DNA from: CAVPUA01 sp963828015
GTDB lineage: Bacteria > Actinomycetota > Actinomycetes > Mycobacteriales > Jatrophihabitantaceae
DNA length: 64,000 bases
Assembly (NCBI GenBank): GCA_963828015.1
Contig: CAWHCD010000008.1
Location: 70,952 to 134,951 of the forward strand
Direction: 5' to 3'
The position numbers and the translations under genes are program-made. Of this stretch, positions 47,208-56,100 are shown piece after piece; within the stretch, counting starts at the first letter, position 1; each line of letters begins with the position of its first letter. The notes beneath the pieces are model-generated. The model ran no database searches, had not been told where the DNA came from, and saw nothing but the letters and a program-made list of their open reading frames with translations.

Positions 47208-47789
47208 ATGAGTTCCGCTGCCCTGCCCACCCGCGGGATCGTGCTGGCCGATCTGCTGCCCGGAGCGCGGACGCGCGACGTGCTGCTGATCCTGGGCGGG
47301 GCGGGCCTGACCGGCATCGCCGCGCAGGCCTCGATCCACATCCCGTCGATCACCCCGGTGCCGTTCACCCTGCAGACGGCGGCGGTGCTACTGACCGGGG
47401 CGGCGCTGGGCTCGGTACGCGGGCTCACCTCGATGCTGGTCTACCTGCTGGCCGGGGTCGTCGGCGTGCCGTGGTTCGCCAACCACAACAGCGGCTGGGG
47501 CGGCCCGACGTTCGGCTACATCATCGGCTTCGTCGTCGCGGCCGGCATCGTCGGCGAACTGGCGCGTCGGGGCAACGACCGCGCCATCGTCTCGACCATC
47601 GGCCTGTTCGCCCTCGGCGACGCCGTGCTGCTGGCGATCGGCACGCTCTGGCTGGCCAACGACCTGAACCTGTCGCTGGCGAAGGCCATTAGCCTGGGTG
47701 TGACGCCGTTCCTGATCGGCGACGCGATCAAGCTCGGCGTCGCCGCGCTGCTACTGCCCGCCGCCTGGAAGTTCGCCGGCCGCCGCTAG
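47208..47789 (+). CDS. bioY: Biotin transporter BioY
   Basis: The 193-residue membrane protein has the BioY signature PFTLQTAAVLLTGAALG, a GGPTFGYIIGF loop and a C-terminal FLIGDAIKLGVAALL; about six hydrophobic segments. It is the substrate-binding S component of biotin ECF transporters and can work alone in some bacteria. ATG 47208 follows AAGGAG at correct spacing, so the longer frame from 47163 is rejected. No bioMN genes are adjacent. Confidence 0.92.
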   Translation: MSSAALPTRGIVLADLLPGARTRDVLLILGGAGLTGIAAQASIHIPSITPVPFTLQTAAVLLTGAALGSVRGLTSMLVYLLAGVVGVPWFANHNSGWGGPTFGYIIGFVVAAGIVGELARRGNDRAIVSTIGLFALGDAVLLAIGTLWLANDLNLSLAKAISLGVTPFLIGDAIKLGVAALLLPAAWKFAGRR

Positions 47790-47798
47790 TTGGGGGCG

Positions 47799-47866
47799 CC
47801 GAGTGGGCCCCAAATCGCCGAGTGGACGCTCATAGGCGTCCACTCGGCTGGTTGTGGCCCACTCGG
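47799..47866. repeat. Nested inverted repeat, CGAGTGGGC family, copy 2
   Basis: Between convergent bioY and fumC, outer arms CCGAGTGGGCC (47799-47809) and GGCCCACTCGG (47856-47866) enclose inner arms GCCGAGTGGACGC (47817-47829) and GCGTCCACTCGGC (47836-47848). All pairs are perfect. The motif and nesting match 17588-17653. The site could act as a bidirectional terminator. Confidence 0.65.
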
Positions 47867-47901
47867 GCCAAAGGCGAGAGGGTTAGCCCGAGGCGCGGGG
47901 G

Positions 47902-49299
47902 CTAGCCGGCCGGGCGGGTCATCGACAGTACGTCGAGGACCTCGTCCAGCTTCTCCTCCGACAGCGCCGCCGGCACGTGGCCGCGTTCGATCACGACCTC
48001 GCGGATCGTCTTGCGCTCCGCGAGCGCCTGCTTGGCGATCTTGGCCGCCTCGTCGTAGCCGACGTAGTGGTTGAGCGGGGTAACGATCGAGGGGGAGGAC
48101 TGCGCGTACTCCAGGCAGCGCTCGACGTTGGCCTCCAGGCCGTCTATGCACCGGTCGGCAAACACCGTGCTGACGTTGGCGATCAGCCGGATCGACTCGA
48201 GCACGTTGCGGGCGATCACCGGCAGCATGACGTTGAGCTCGAAGTTTCCGGCGGCGCCCCCGAACACGACCGCCGCGTCATTGCCGATCACCTGGGCCAC
48301 GACCTGGCAGACCGCCTCGCACAGCACCGGGTTGACCTTGCCGGGCATGATCGACGAGCCGGGCTGCAGGTCGGGCAGGAACAGTTCGGTCAGCCCGGTG
48401 CGCGGACCCGAGCCCATCCAGCGGATGTCGTTGCTGATCTTGTTCAGGCCGACCGCGATCGTGCGCAGGGCACCGGACAGCTCGACCAGGCCGTCGCGCG
48501 CGCCCTGCGCCTCGAAGTGGTCGCGGGCCTCGGTCAGCGGCAGGCCGGTCTCGCTCACAAGCAGGGCGATGACCTCGGCGGCAAAGCCGGCCGGGGCGTT
48601 GATGCCGGTGCCGACCGCGGTCCCGCCCAGCGGCAGCTCGGCCACGCGCGGCAGCACCGCCTGCAGCCGTTCGACGCCGTAGCGGACCTGCGCGGCGTAG
48701 CCGGCGAACTCCTGGCCCAGGGTCACCGGGGTCGCATCCATCAGGTGGGTACGGCCGGACTTCACGACGGTGGCGAACTCGCCCGCCTTGCCCTCCAGCG
48801 AGGTAGCCAGGTGCTCCAGGGCCGGAATGAGGTCGACGACGACGGCCTTGGTGGCCGCGACGTGGATGGCCGAGGGGAACTGGTCGTTGGAGGACAGCGG
48901 GTCGTTGACGTCGTCGTTGGGGTGCACCGAGGTGCCCAGCCGCTCGGCCGCCAGGGAGGCCAGCACCTCGTTGGTGTTCATGTTCGAGGACGTGCCCGAG
49001 CCGGTCTGGAACACGTCGATCGGGAACTCGCGGTCCCAGTCGCCGGCTGCGACCTCGAGGGCCGCGGCGGCGATCGCCTCGGCCTTGACCGGGTCGAGCA
49101 AGCCGCGCTCGGCCCGAACGCGGGCGCCGGCGCCCTTGATCAGGGCCAGCCCGGCGATCAGCTCCCGCTCGATCGGCTGCCCCGAAATGGGGAAGTTCTC
49201 CACCGCGCGCTGCGTCTGGGCCCGCCATTTGGCGTTCAACGGAACCCGAACCTCGCCCATCGAGTCCTTTTCGATGCGGTAGTCCTGCTCGCTGCTCAT
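47902..49299 (-). CDS. fumC: Fumarate hydratase class II
   Basis: The 465-residue protein belongs to the fumarase/aspartase superfamily with TGSGTSSNMNTNEV, SGRTHLMDATPVTLGQEF and the signature GSSIMPGKVNPVLCE. It catalyses fumarate to malate in the TCA cycle. The N-terminus (YRIEKDSMGEVRVPLNAKW) is of the fumarase rather than aspartase type. It is followed, on the same strand upstream, by glpX and xseAB as in mycobacteria. Confidence 0.96.
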   Translation of the reverse strand: MSSEQDYRIEKDSMGEVRVPLNAKWRAQTQRAVENFPISGQPIERELIAGLALIKGAGARVRAERGLLDPVKAEAIAAAALEVAAGDWDREFPIDVFQTGSGTSSNMNTNEVLASLAAERLGTSVHPNDDVNDPLSSNDQFPSAIHVAATKAVVVDLIPALEHLATSLEGKAGEFATVVKSGRTHLMDATPVTLGQEFAGYAAQVRYGVERLQAVLPRVAELPLGGTAVGTGINAPAGFAAEVIALLVSETGLPLTEARDHFEAQGARDGLVELSGALRTIAVGLNKISNDIRWMGSGPRTGLTELFLPDLQPGSSIMPGKVNPVLCEAVCQVVAQVIGNDAAVVFGGAAGNFELNVMLPVIARNVLESIRLIANVSTVFADRCIDGLEANVERCLEYAQSSPSIVTPLNHYVGYDEAAKIAKQALAERKTIREVVIERGHVPAALSEEKLDEVLDVLSMTRPAG

Positions 49300-49393
49300 C
49301 CGGGCTGTCTCCTCGACGTCGAGTGGTTGCGCCAGTCGAGACTAGGACCTGACGCTCAGCGCGGCGACAGAACGTGGCCCAGCACGCACCCGA

Positions 49394-49897
49394 TCAGTTC
49401 GCGGGGTACTGCGGCGTCGGCTGGGCCGGGTAGCCCGGCTGAGCCGGGGGATAGCCCGGCTGGGGCGGGTAGGCGACCGGCGGCCCGGCCGGCGGGGGCA
49501 GGACCGGGTTGGGCGAGGCCGGTGCGCCGCCCGGCTGGCCGTAGCCCAGCTGCAGGGCGGTCTGCTTGGCCGCCTCGCTGACCGGGACCGCGACCACGGC
49601 GGTGCCGTAGGCACACAGCTCGGTCCAGTTGCCGCCCATCTCGGAGGTGTCGAAGCGCATCGCGATCACCGCGTTGCCGCCTCGGGCGCGGGCCGAATCC
49701 AGCATGCGAGCCATGACCTCGTTGCGGCTGTCGATCAGGTTCTTGGTCATCCCCTTCAGCTCGCCGCCGCCGAGGGACTTGAACCCGGCGCCCATATTGG
49801 AGAACGCATTACGCGAGCGAACGGTGAGCCCGAAGACCTCTCCGCAGACCCGCTGGATCTCCCACCCGGTGATGTCGTTCGTCGTGACCACCAGCAT
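49394..49897 (-). CDS. YbjQ/UPF0145 heavy-metal-binding-like protein with Pro-rich tail
   Basis: The 167-residue protein has an N-terminal YbjQ fold: VVTTNDITGWEIQRVCGEVFGLTVRSRN, then LIDSRNEVMARMLDSARARGGNAVIAMRFD. About 45 residues rich in Pro, Gly, Tyr and Gln follow (PPPAGPPVAYPPQPGYPPAQ). YbjQ proteins form pentamers; their function is unclear. The tail is probably disordered and not part of the core family. Confidence 0.82.
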   Translation of the reverse strand: MLVVTTNDITGWEIQRVCGEVFGLTVRSRNAFSNMGAGFKSLGGGELKGMTKNLIDSRNEVMARMLDSARARGGNAVIAMRFDTSEMGGNWTELCAYGTAVVAVPVSEAAKQTALQLGYGQPGGAPASPNPVLPPPAGPPVAYPPQPGYPPAQPGYPAQPTPQYPAN

Positions 49898-49915
49898 GGC
49901 TGGTCTCCTCTTGGG

Positions 49916-50947
49916 TCAGTTGCGGTCGAAGTCGACCGCAGAGTATGCCCGCAACTTACCGAGTTGATGGACCGAGTCCACCATTCGGATGGTTCCGGAC
50001 TTCGAGCGCATCACGATCGAGGAGGTCTGCACGGAGTCGGCGTAGTAGCGCACTCCTCGCACCAGGTCGCCGTCGGTGATCCCGGTGGCGCAGAAGAAGA
50101 TGTTCTGCCCGCTGACCAGGTCCGAGGTCGTCAGCACCCGGTCCAGGTCGTGCCCGGCGTCGATCGCCTTCTGGCGCTCGTCGTCGTCCTTGGGCCACAG
50201 CTTGGCCTGGATCGACCCGCCCATGCAGGCCAGGGCCGCCGCCGCGATGATCCCCTCGGGGGTACCGCCGATGCCCAGCAGCAGATCGACCCCGGTGCCG
50301 GGGCGAGCCGCGGAGATCGCGCCGGCCACGTCGCCGTCGCTGACGAAGCGGATCCGGGCGCCGGCTTCGCGGATCTCCTGGACCAGGTGCTGGTGCCGAG
50401 GGCGGTCGAGCACGCACACCGTCACGTCCTCGGGGTGGCCTAGCTTGGCCTTGGCGACCCGGCGGATGTTCTCGGCCACCGGCGCCTCGATGTCGATGAC
50501 GTGGGCGGCCTCGGGGCCGGTAGCGATCTTGTCCATGTAGAAGACGGCCGACGGGTCGAACATGCTCCCGCGCTCGGCGACGGCGATCACCGCGACCGCG
50601 TTGGGCATGCCCTTGGCCATCAGGGTGGTTCCGTCGATCGGGTCCACGGCCACGTCACATTCCGGGCCGGTGCCGTCGCCGACCTCCTCGCCGTTGTAGA
50701 GCATCGGCGCGTTGTCCTTCTCGCCTTCGCCGATGACGACCGTGCCGCGCATCGAGACCGTTCCGATCAGCATCCGCATGGCGTCCACGGCGGCGCCGTC
50801 TCCGCCGTTCTTGTCGCCCCGGCCGACCCAGCGTCCCGCCGCCATTGCGGCCGCTTCGGTGACCCGGACGATCTCCATGGCCAGGTTGCGGTCGGGCGCT
50901 TCACCCCGAACGGCCAGGGCGGGCGGCATATTGCTGGCGTCGCTCAT
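49916..50947 (-). CDS. glpX: Fructose-1,6-bisphosphatase class II (GlpX)
   Basis: The 343-residue protein has GlpX motifs: AAMAAGRWVGRGDKNGGDGAAVDAM, VIGEGEKDNAPMLYNGEEVG, CDVAVDPIDGTTLMAKG (metal and substrate site) and GIGGTPEGIIAAAALACMGG. It performs the gluconeogenic dephosphorylation of fructose-1,6-bisphosphate. ATG 50947 is chosen for the family start; the frame continues open to 51022. Confidence 0.95.
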   Translation of the reverse strand: MSDASNMPPALAVRGEAPDRNLAMEIVRVTEAAAMAAGRWVGRGDKNGGDGAAVDAMRMLIGTVSMRGTVVIGEGEKDNAPMLYNGEEVGDGTGPECDVAVDPIDGTTLMAKGMPNAVAVIAVAERGSMFDPSAVFYMDKIATGPEAAHVIDIEAPVAENIRRVAKAKLGHPEDVTVCVLDRPRHQHLVQEIREAGARIRFVSDGDVAGAISAARPGTGVDLLLGIGGTPEGIIAAAALACMGGSIQAKLWPKDDDERQKAIDAGHDLDRVLTTSDLVSGQNIFFCATGITDGDLVRGVRYYADSVQTSSIVMRSKSGTIRMVDSVHQLGKLRAYSAVDFDRN

Positions 50948-51046
50948 CAGGTAGATCTCCATCTCTGCGCGCTCGGAAACCAGCATTCTCTCAGAGCTTG
51001 GTGCACAACAGATGTCGTACAAAAACGAGGCGGTTGACGTAAGGGC

Positions 51047-51256
51047 TTACGGCTGCTCGCCCTCTCGGGCGGCGATCGCGTCATCCAGGCGCGTGGAAGC
51101 GGCGTCGAGCCAGCGCTGACAGACGTCGGCCAGTGCCTCGCCGCGCTCCCAGAGTGCCAAGGAGTCCTCGAGGGACTGGCCGCCGGACTCGAGCTGGCGC
51201 ACGATCTCGGCCAGCTCGATGCGGGCGGCCTCATAAGACGGTTCCGGCTCGGTCAT
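51047..51256 (-). CDS. xseB: Exodeoxyribonuclease VII small subunit
   Basis: The 69-residue helical protein has SYEAARIELAEIVRQLESGG and LEDSLALWERGEALADVCQ, the XseB signature. It overlaps xseA by four bases (ATGA at 51253-51256), which keeps the two subunits coupled. Confidence 0.92.
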   Translation of the reverse strand: MTEPEPSYEAARIELAEIVRQLESGGQSLEDSLALWERGEALADVCQRWLDAASTRLDDAIAAREGEQP

Positions 51257-52452
51257 GGTGCGTGCACCCTACTGGCGGTGAACTGACCGCCGGCTACCCG
51301 GACCCGCAGCTCGCCGACAGCCTGCTCGGGCACGCGCACGACCGCGCCGTCGGGCCGCGTAATCACCGCATAGCCGCGGTCCAGGGTGGCCTGGGGCGAC
51401 AGGGAGTGCACCCGAGCCCGAAGGTGATCTAGATCGGTGAGGCCGGCCGTCAGCAGGCTGCGGGTGCGGCGGGTCGCGCGCTCGGCCAGCTGGTCGACCT
51501 GCTCGCGGTCACGGACCAATCGAGTACGTACGGTGGCACGCAACCGCTCGGGCAGCCCGGCCATCAGCTGGGCCTCGGCGTCCAGACGGCGGTGAATGCA
51601 CTGGCGGTTACGCGCGCGCAGCCCGTCGATCAGGGCCTGCTCAGCGCCCAGATCAGGCACGATGCGCTTGGCCGCGTCGGTCGGGGTCGAGGCGGCCAGG
51701 TCGGCGACCAGGTCGAGCAGCGGGGTGTCGCTCTCGTGCCCGATGGCGCTGACCACGGGGGTGCGAGCGGTGCTGACGGCGCGGATCAACGTCTCGTTGC
51801 TGAACGGCAGCAGGTCCTCGACCCCTCCACCGCCCCTGGCGATCACGACGACGTCCACGGTCGGGTCGCGGTCGAGCCGCTCCAAGGCGCCCACGATCTC
51901 GTTGACCGCCGCCGGGCCTTGGACGGCCACGTTCTCGATCACGAATCGGGCACCCGGCAGCCGGCGGCGCACGTTCTCGACCACGTCGTGTTCGGCCGCA
52001 CTCGCCCGTCCGGTGATCAGCCCGATCCCGCCGGGCAGGAACGGCAGCCGCCGCTTGTGCCGGGCATCGAAGACGCCTTCGGCGGCGAGCAGGCGCCGCA
52101 GCCGTTCGATGGCGGCCAGCAACTCACCCAGCCCGACCTGCTTGATCTGGGTGGCCCGAAGACTCAACGTGCCGCGTTCGAGCCAGAAATCCGGCCGGGC
52201 CCGCAGGATGACCCGAGAGCCCTCGCCGATCGAATCGTCGAGGATGCCGCGGGGACAGGTGACCGACAGCGAGATGTTGGCGTCGGTGTCGCGCAGGGTG
52301 AGGAACTGGGTCGCCACCCCCGGCCGTCGGCTGAGCTGGGCGATCTGGCCCTCGATCCAGATCTCGCCCAGGCGGGCGATCCACCGGCCGATCTCCTGGG
52401 CGACGACCCGCACCGGCAACGGCTCGTCGGCGGAGTTGTCCAGTCGGGCCAT
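51253..52452 (-). CDS. xseA: Exodeoxyribonuclease VII large subunit
   Basis: The 399-residue protein has the N-terminal OB fold (VVAQEIGRWIARLGEIWIEGQIAQLSR), the catalytic region GLITGRASAAEHDVVENVRRR, VVVIARGGGGVEDLLPFSNE and SAIGHESDTPLLDLVAD, and a C-terminal helical region. With XseB it degrades single-stranded DNA. It abuts the following lipid-droplet-type gene. Confidence 0.95.
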   Translation of the reverse strand: MARLDNSADEPLPVRVVAQEIGRWIARLGEIWIEGQIAQLSRRPGVATQFLTLRDTDANISLSVTCPRGILDDSIGEGSRVILRARPDFWLERGTLSLRATQIKQVGLGELLAAIERLRRLLAAEGVFDARHKRRLPFLPGGIGLITGRASAAEHDVVENVRRRLPGARFVIENVAVQGPAAVNEIVGALERLDRDPTVDVVVIARGGGGVEDLLPFSNETLIRAVSTARTPVVSAIGHESDTPLLDLVADLAASTPTDAAKRIVPDLGAEQALIDGLRARNRQCIHRRLDAEAQLMAGLPERLRATVRTRLVRDREQVDQLAERATRRTRSLLTAGLTDLDHLRARVHSLSPQATLDRGYAVITRPDGAVVRVPEQAVGELRVRVAGGQFTASRVHAP

Positions 52453-52910
52453 CAGCTCTCGGCGTCGCCAGGTTCCTCGTCGACCGTGTCGAACGCCGAC
52501 GGGGCCTTCTTGCGCGGGGCCTTGATCGGCTTCACGACGTTGTCGACGGCCTCATGTAGACGCTCGACCGCATCGGGCTCCTCGATGTCGTCGACGCGGT
52601 CCAGGCTGTCGGCGTCGCCCGGATCCGGCTCGCCATCGGGCTCGGTCGCCGGGTCGGTCGGTTCGGCATCGTCGTCGAACTTGGCCCATTCCGGGGGCTC
52701 CTCGGGGGCGCCGCGCAGCGAGCCGATGAACTCGTCACCCTTGAGGACGAGGGCGGCGTAACGCTGCTGGGCCTGCAGGGCCAGCTGCAGGGCGCTGCTC
52801 ACCGCCAGCACCGGTAGTTCGAGGGCGCGCTCGGGGAAATCGCGCCCGTCTTCGACAGCGGTGACGACGACGCCGATGGCCGCGCGGAGGGGTCCAGGCA
52901 GTGGAGACAT
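52452..52910 (-). CDS. Rv1109c-like (lipid droplet-associated type) protein
   Basis: The 152-residue protein has an amphipathic Ala/Leu-rich half (LRAAIGVVVTAVEDGRDFPE, VSSALQLALQAQQRYAALVLKGDEF) and an acidic C-terminal half ending with a basic PIKAPRKKAPSAF. In mycobacteria the protein at this position is labelled lipid droplet-associated; that name is from memory. It shares one base with the xseA start and diverges from ispH. The start at 52910 gives the expected N-terminus; the open frame further upstream is antisense to ispH. Confidence 0.75.
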   Translation of the reverse strand: MSPLPGPLRAAIGVVVTAVEDGRDFPERALELPVLAVSSALQLALQAQQRYAALVLKGDEFIGSLRGAPEEPPEWAKFDDDAEPTDPATEPDGEPDPGDADSLDRVDDIEEPDAVERLHEAVDNVVKPIKAPRKKAPSAFDTVDEEPGDAES

Positions 52911-52952
52911 GGGACTAGCCTGCCTCATCGAGGCAGTCCGTACCATCGGGGT

Positions 52953-53915
52953 ATGCCCGATCCTGCCAAGCGCGTGCTGTTGGCCATGCCCCGTGGCTAC
53001 TGCGCGGGTGTTGATCGCGCCGTGCAGACCGTCGAACAGGCGCTCGACCTCTACGGCGCACCGGTCTACGTCCGCAAGCAGATCGTGCACAACCTGCATG
53101 TCGTACAGACGCTGCAGGCCCGGGGAGCGATCTTCGTCGAGGAGACCGACGAGGTGCCGGTGGGCGCGACGGTGGTCTTCTCTGCCCACGGCGTCGCCCC
53201 GCAGGTACACGAGGAGGCGGCCGCGCGCGGGCTGCGCACGATCGACGCGACCTGCCCGCTGGTGACCAAAGTGCATCAGGAGGCGCGGCGTTTTGCCGCC
53301 GAGGACATGGACATTCTGCTGATCGGGCACGAGGGGCACGAGGAGGTCGTCGGTACGAGTGGCGAGGCCCCGGCGCACGTGCGACTGGTCGACGGGGTGC
53401 GCGGGGCCGCCGAGGTGCAGGTTCGCGACCCGTCTCGGGTGGTGTGGCTCTCGCAGACCACGCTGTCCGTCGATGAGACGCTCGAGACGGTCGACGCGCT
53501 GAGGGAGCGGTTCCCGCTGTTGAGCTCCCCGCCGTCGGATGACATCTGCTACGCGACCCAGAACCGCCAGGGGGCGGTGAAGGCGATCGCCCCGGACGTC
53601 GAGCTGTTCCTGATCGTCGGCTCGGCCAACTCCTCGAACTCGGTCCGCATGGTCGAGGTCGCGCTGGCCGCCGGCGCGCGTTCGGCCTACCTGGTCGAGA
53701 ATGTCGCCGCCGTCGAGGAGTCCTGGCTGGACGGCGTGAGCTCGGTCGGGCTGTCCTCCGGCGCATCGGTGCCCGAGATCCTGGTGACCGAGGTCGCCCG
53801 CTGGCTGGCCGAGCGGGGTTACGGCGAGCCGGTCGAGGTGCACCACACCGAGGAGCGGCTGACGTTCGCGTTGCCGCAGGAGTTACGTCGGGATCTCCGC
53901 GCGACCCGACCGTAG
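52953..53915 (+). CDS. ispH: 4-Hydroxy-3-methylbut-2-enyl diphosphate reductase
   Basis: The 320-residue protein has the three cluster cysteines (Cys17 in PRGYCAGVDRA, Cys101 in DATCPLVTK, Cys199 in DDICYATQNRQ) and the VFSAHGVAP and HEGHEEVVGT motifs. It makes IPP and DMAPP in the last step of the MEP pathway. A TTA codon lies at 53883-53885. It matches lytB2 of mycobacteria in position. Confidence 0.96.
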   Translation: MPDPAKRVLLAMPRGYCAGVDRAVQTVEQALDLYGAPVYVRKQIVHNLHVVQTLQARGAIFVEETDEVPVGATVVFSAHGVAPQVHEEAAARGLRTIDATCPLVTKVHQEARRFAAEDMDILLIGHEGHEEVVGTSGEAPAHVRLVDGVRGAAEVQVRDPSRVVWLSQTTLSVDETLETVDALRERFPLLSSPPSDDICYATQNRQGAVKAIAPDVELFLIVGSANSSNSVRMVEVALAAGARSAYLVENVAAVEESWLDGVSSVGLSSGASVPEILVTEVARWLAERGYGEPVEVHHTEERLTFALPQELRRDLRATRP

Positions 53916-53944
53916 AGCCGCGACCCGACCGTAAGGACGCAGTC

Positions 53945-54511
53945 CTAGCGGCCGATGACCAATCGGATGCCGGCCACGATCAGGACGGCCGCGGTGGCTC
54001 CGGCGATGGCCGGGAAGCCGTAGACGAGCCAGTTCTCGGCCGCCGCAATCAGCAAGGCGTGCCGGTTGGTGGCCCCGTGCAGGTGCAGGTACAGGTCGGC
54101 GGCCGAGGCGAAGGCGAAGACGATCGGCGGGGCGATGACGATCGGGAACATGCCGCGGCGCTTCACGATCAGGATCGCCACGGCGGAGCCGACGACGAGG
54201 CCGACGTTGAAGCCGCCCTTGAGCGAAGAACCACCGAGCGAGTCGACGAACGCCCCCAGGCCGGCGATCGCCAGCAGAACCAGCAACGCGGCCCAACTGG
54301 GTAGCCCCTGCTCACGGCGGTCGGCGCGCGCTGCGGTCCGGGTGGCCCGGACACCGCCGGCGGCGGGAGCGGCGTTGGGCGCCGGCACACCGGGCGGATA
54401 CGTGATGACGGGCGGCCGCTCGGGTGCGGCGGCCCGGTTGGCGACGTCGATGTGGGTGGTACTGGTCCACCCGTCCTCGGAGCCGTAACCATGCGGCACG
54501 GCTTGCACCAC
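53945..54511 (-). CDS. DUF6542 membrane protein
   Basis: The 188-residue protein has a disordered N-terminal 70 residues (Pro/Ala-rich) and four hydrophobic segments from LPSWAALLVLLAIAGLGAFVD to AIAGATAAVLIVAGIRLVI, matching DUF6542, a family next to ispH in actinobacteria (Rv1111c position). Function unknown. GTG start at 54511 is preceded by GAGAGGAG. Confidence 0.75.
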   Translation of the reverse strand: MVQAVPHGYGSEDGWTSTTHIDVANRAAAPERPPVITYPPGVPAPNAAPAAGGVRATRTAARADRREQGLPSWAALLVLLAIAGLGAFVDSLGGSSLKGGFNVGLVVGSAVAILIVKRRGMFPIVIAPPIVFAFASAADLYLHLHGATNRHALLIAAAENWLVYGFPAIAGATAAVLIVAGIRLVIGR

Positions 54512-54672
54512 GGGTTGCTCCTCTCGCTGCCCAGCGGATCGGGTCCGTGAGCGCGTACTTCGACGGGCGCGATCGCGGCGACTGGACCTTCACGCTACCG
54601 GCCGAGACTGAGCGTCTGCTGTTACGAATCGCAGATCCGGCGGTTTCGCCCGAACGTGGGCGGGTAGGGCAG

Positions 54673-56016
54673 TTAGCCGCCCACGGCCTCCCCGGTGACC
54701 AGTTCGGCCTGTCCGGGGATCACCCGCTGCTTGGTGAGCGCCACGACGCGCTGGTCGCTGTATTCCGGGGCCTGGGTCGTCCGGGGGGTTTCGGTGACCT
54801 GGTCGGGGGTCTTCAGGTCGGTGCCGGGCTCGATCACGCCGAGATCGCCCATGCGCCGTGCGGTGACGAAGACCCGGCTCTCCAGGGAGGAAACCGCGTT
54901 GTTGTAGGAGCCGACGGCGCTGCCGAGGGATCGGCCGAGCTTGTCGATGTGCCCGCCCATGGTCGACAGGCGGGTGTACAGGTCGCGGCCCAGCTTGTGC
55001 ACCTCGGCCGCGTTGGCCGCCAGGGCCTCCTGCCGCCAGGTGTAGGCAACCGTGCGGAGTAGTGCGATCAGCGTCGACGGCGTGGCCAAGACCACATTGT
55101 TCTCGAACGCCCGCTCCATCAGCGTCGGGTCCTCGCGCAGTGCGGCGTCGAGGAAGGCGTCGGCCGGGATGAAGCAGACGACGAACTCCGGTGAGGGCGT
55201 GAAGCGCTGCCAGTACGCCTTCGCGGCGAGCTGGTCGATGTGATCGCGCAGGTGCCGGGCGTGGGCCTTGAGCCGGGCGGCGCGGACCGCCTCGTCCTTG
55301 GCTTCCATCGCCTCGAGGTAGCCGGCGAAGGCGACCTTGGAGTCGACGACCACGTTCTTGCCGCCCACCAACTTCACGACCAGATCGGGACGGACCCGCC
55401 CCTCCGCGTCGCTCACCGATTCCTGGGTGACGTAGTCGACATGCTCGGTCATTCCGGCGGCCTCGACTGTGCGCTCCAGCTGCAGTTCGCCCCAGCGACC
55501 CCGGACCTGCGGCGCGCGCAACGCCGTCACCAGCTGGGCTGTCTCTGTGCGCAGCTGGTCGGAGGAGGAGCGCATGCCCGACAGGTGTTCGCGCAGGGCC
55601 GCGTCGGCCGAGGCCCGGGCCTGTTCGGAGACGGTCAACTGCTCCTGGACCCGTTTGAGCGACTCGCGCAGCGGCTCGACCATCGTCTCGATCGCCAGCT
55701 GCCGCTTGGCCAGATCGCCGTCGGCCGCGGTGCGGGCCGTCGTCAGCTTCGACTCGGCGAGTGCGGTGAGCGCCTCGCTGTTGCGGGCCAGTGCCTCACC
55801 GGCCAGCGAGCCGAAGGTCTCGCGCAGCTGTTGCTCGGACCGCTCGGCCGACTGGGCGCGCTCGGCCGCGGCGGCCCGTTCGGCGGCCAGCTGGGCCTGC
55901 AGGCCGACCAGCTCGGCCGCGGACTGGCGCGTGGCTACCTCGCCGCGGCGGGCGGCGAGCAGCCAGCCCAACGCGAGCCCGGCCAGCAGGGTAATCAGCG
56001 CGATCAGAACGTCCAT
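54673..56016 (-). CDS. rmuC: DNA recombination protein RmuC
   Basis: The 447-residue protein has an N-terminal membrane segment (LIALITLLAGLALGWLL), a long coiled coil (about 25-170) and the RmuC nuclease-like core with RGRWGELQLERTVEAAGM, PDLVVKLVGGKNVVVDSKVAF and VVCFIPADAFLDAAL. RmuC limits DNA inversions in E. coli. The gene diverges from ychF and is intact. Confidence 0.93.
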   Translation of the reverse strand: MDVLIALITLLAGLALGWLLAARRGEVATRQSAAELVGLQAQLAAERAAAAERAQSAERSEQQLRETFGSLAGEALARNSEALTALAESKLTTARTAADGDLAKRQLAIETMVEPLRESLKRVQEQLTVSEQARASADAALREHLSGMRSSSDQLRTETAQLVTALRAPQVRGRWGELQLERTVEAAGMTEHVDYVTQESVSDAEGRVRPDLVVKLVGGKNVVVDSKVAFAGYLEAMEAKDEAVRAARLKAHARHLRDHIDQLAAKAYWQRFTPSPEFVVCFIPADAFLDAALREDPTLMERAFENNVVLATPSTLIALLRTVAYTWRQEALAANAAEVHKLGRDLYTRLSTMGGHIDKLGRSLGSAVGSYNNAVSSLESRVFVTARRMGDLGVIEPGTDLKTPDQVTETPRTTQAPEYSDQRVVALTKQRVIPGQAELVTGEAVGG

Positions 56017-56086
56017 ATGCCGATGCTGACACCGGGCTCTGACAATTTCGGCGACCGACGCGCGCTCGGACGCTCCGGGAGATCCG

Positions 56087-56092
56087 TAGACT
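56087..56092 (+). promoter_or_regulatory. Candidate -10 element of ychF
   Basis: TAGACT ends eight bases before the GTG at 56101, and the gap has no purine-rich ribosome binding site. This fits a leaderless message; no clear -35 box is seen. Confidence 0.35.
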
Positions 56093-56100
56093 GGCCGCCC

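Noticed and set aside
47977..49581. 534-codon frame antisense to fumC
   Set aside because: Mirror of the fumarase gene with repetitive Gly/Arg/Asp content.
52452..53846. Long N-terminal extension of the Rv1109c-like gene
   Set aside because: It is antisense to ispH and has no homology; a start at 52910 gives the family length.
55240..56100. Extension of ychF upstream of 56101
   Set aside because: Antisense to rmuC; the GTPase domain starts directly at the GTG at 56101.
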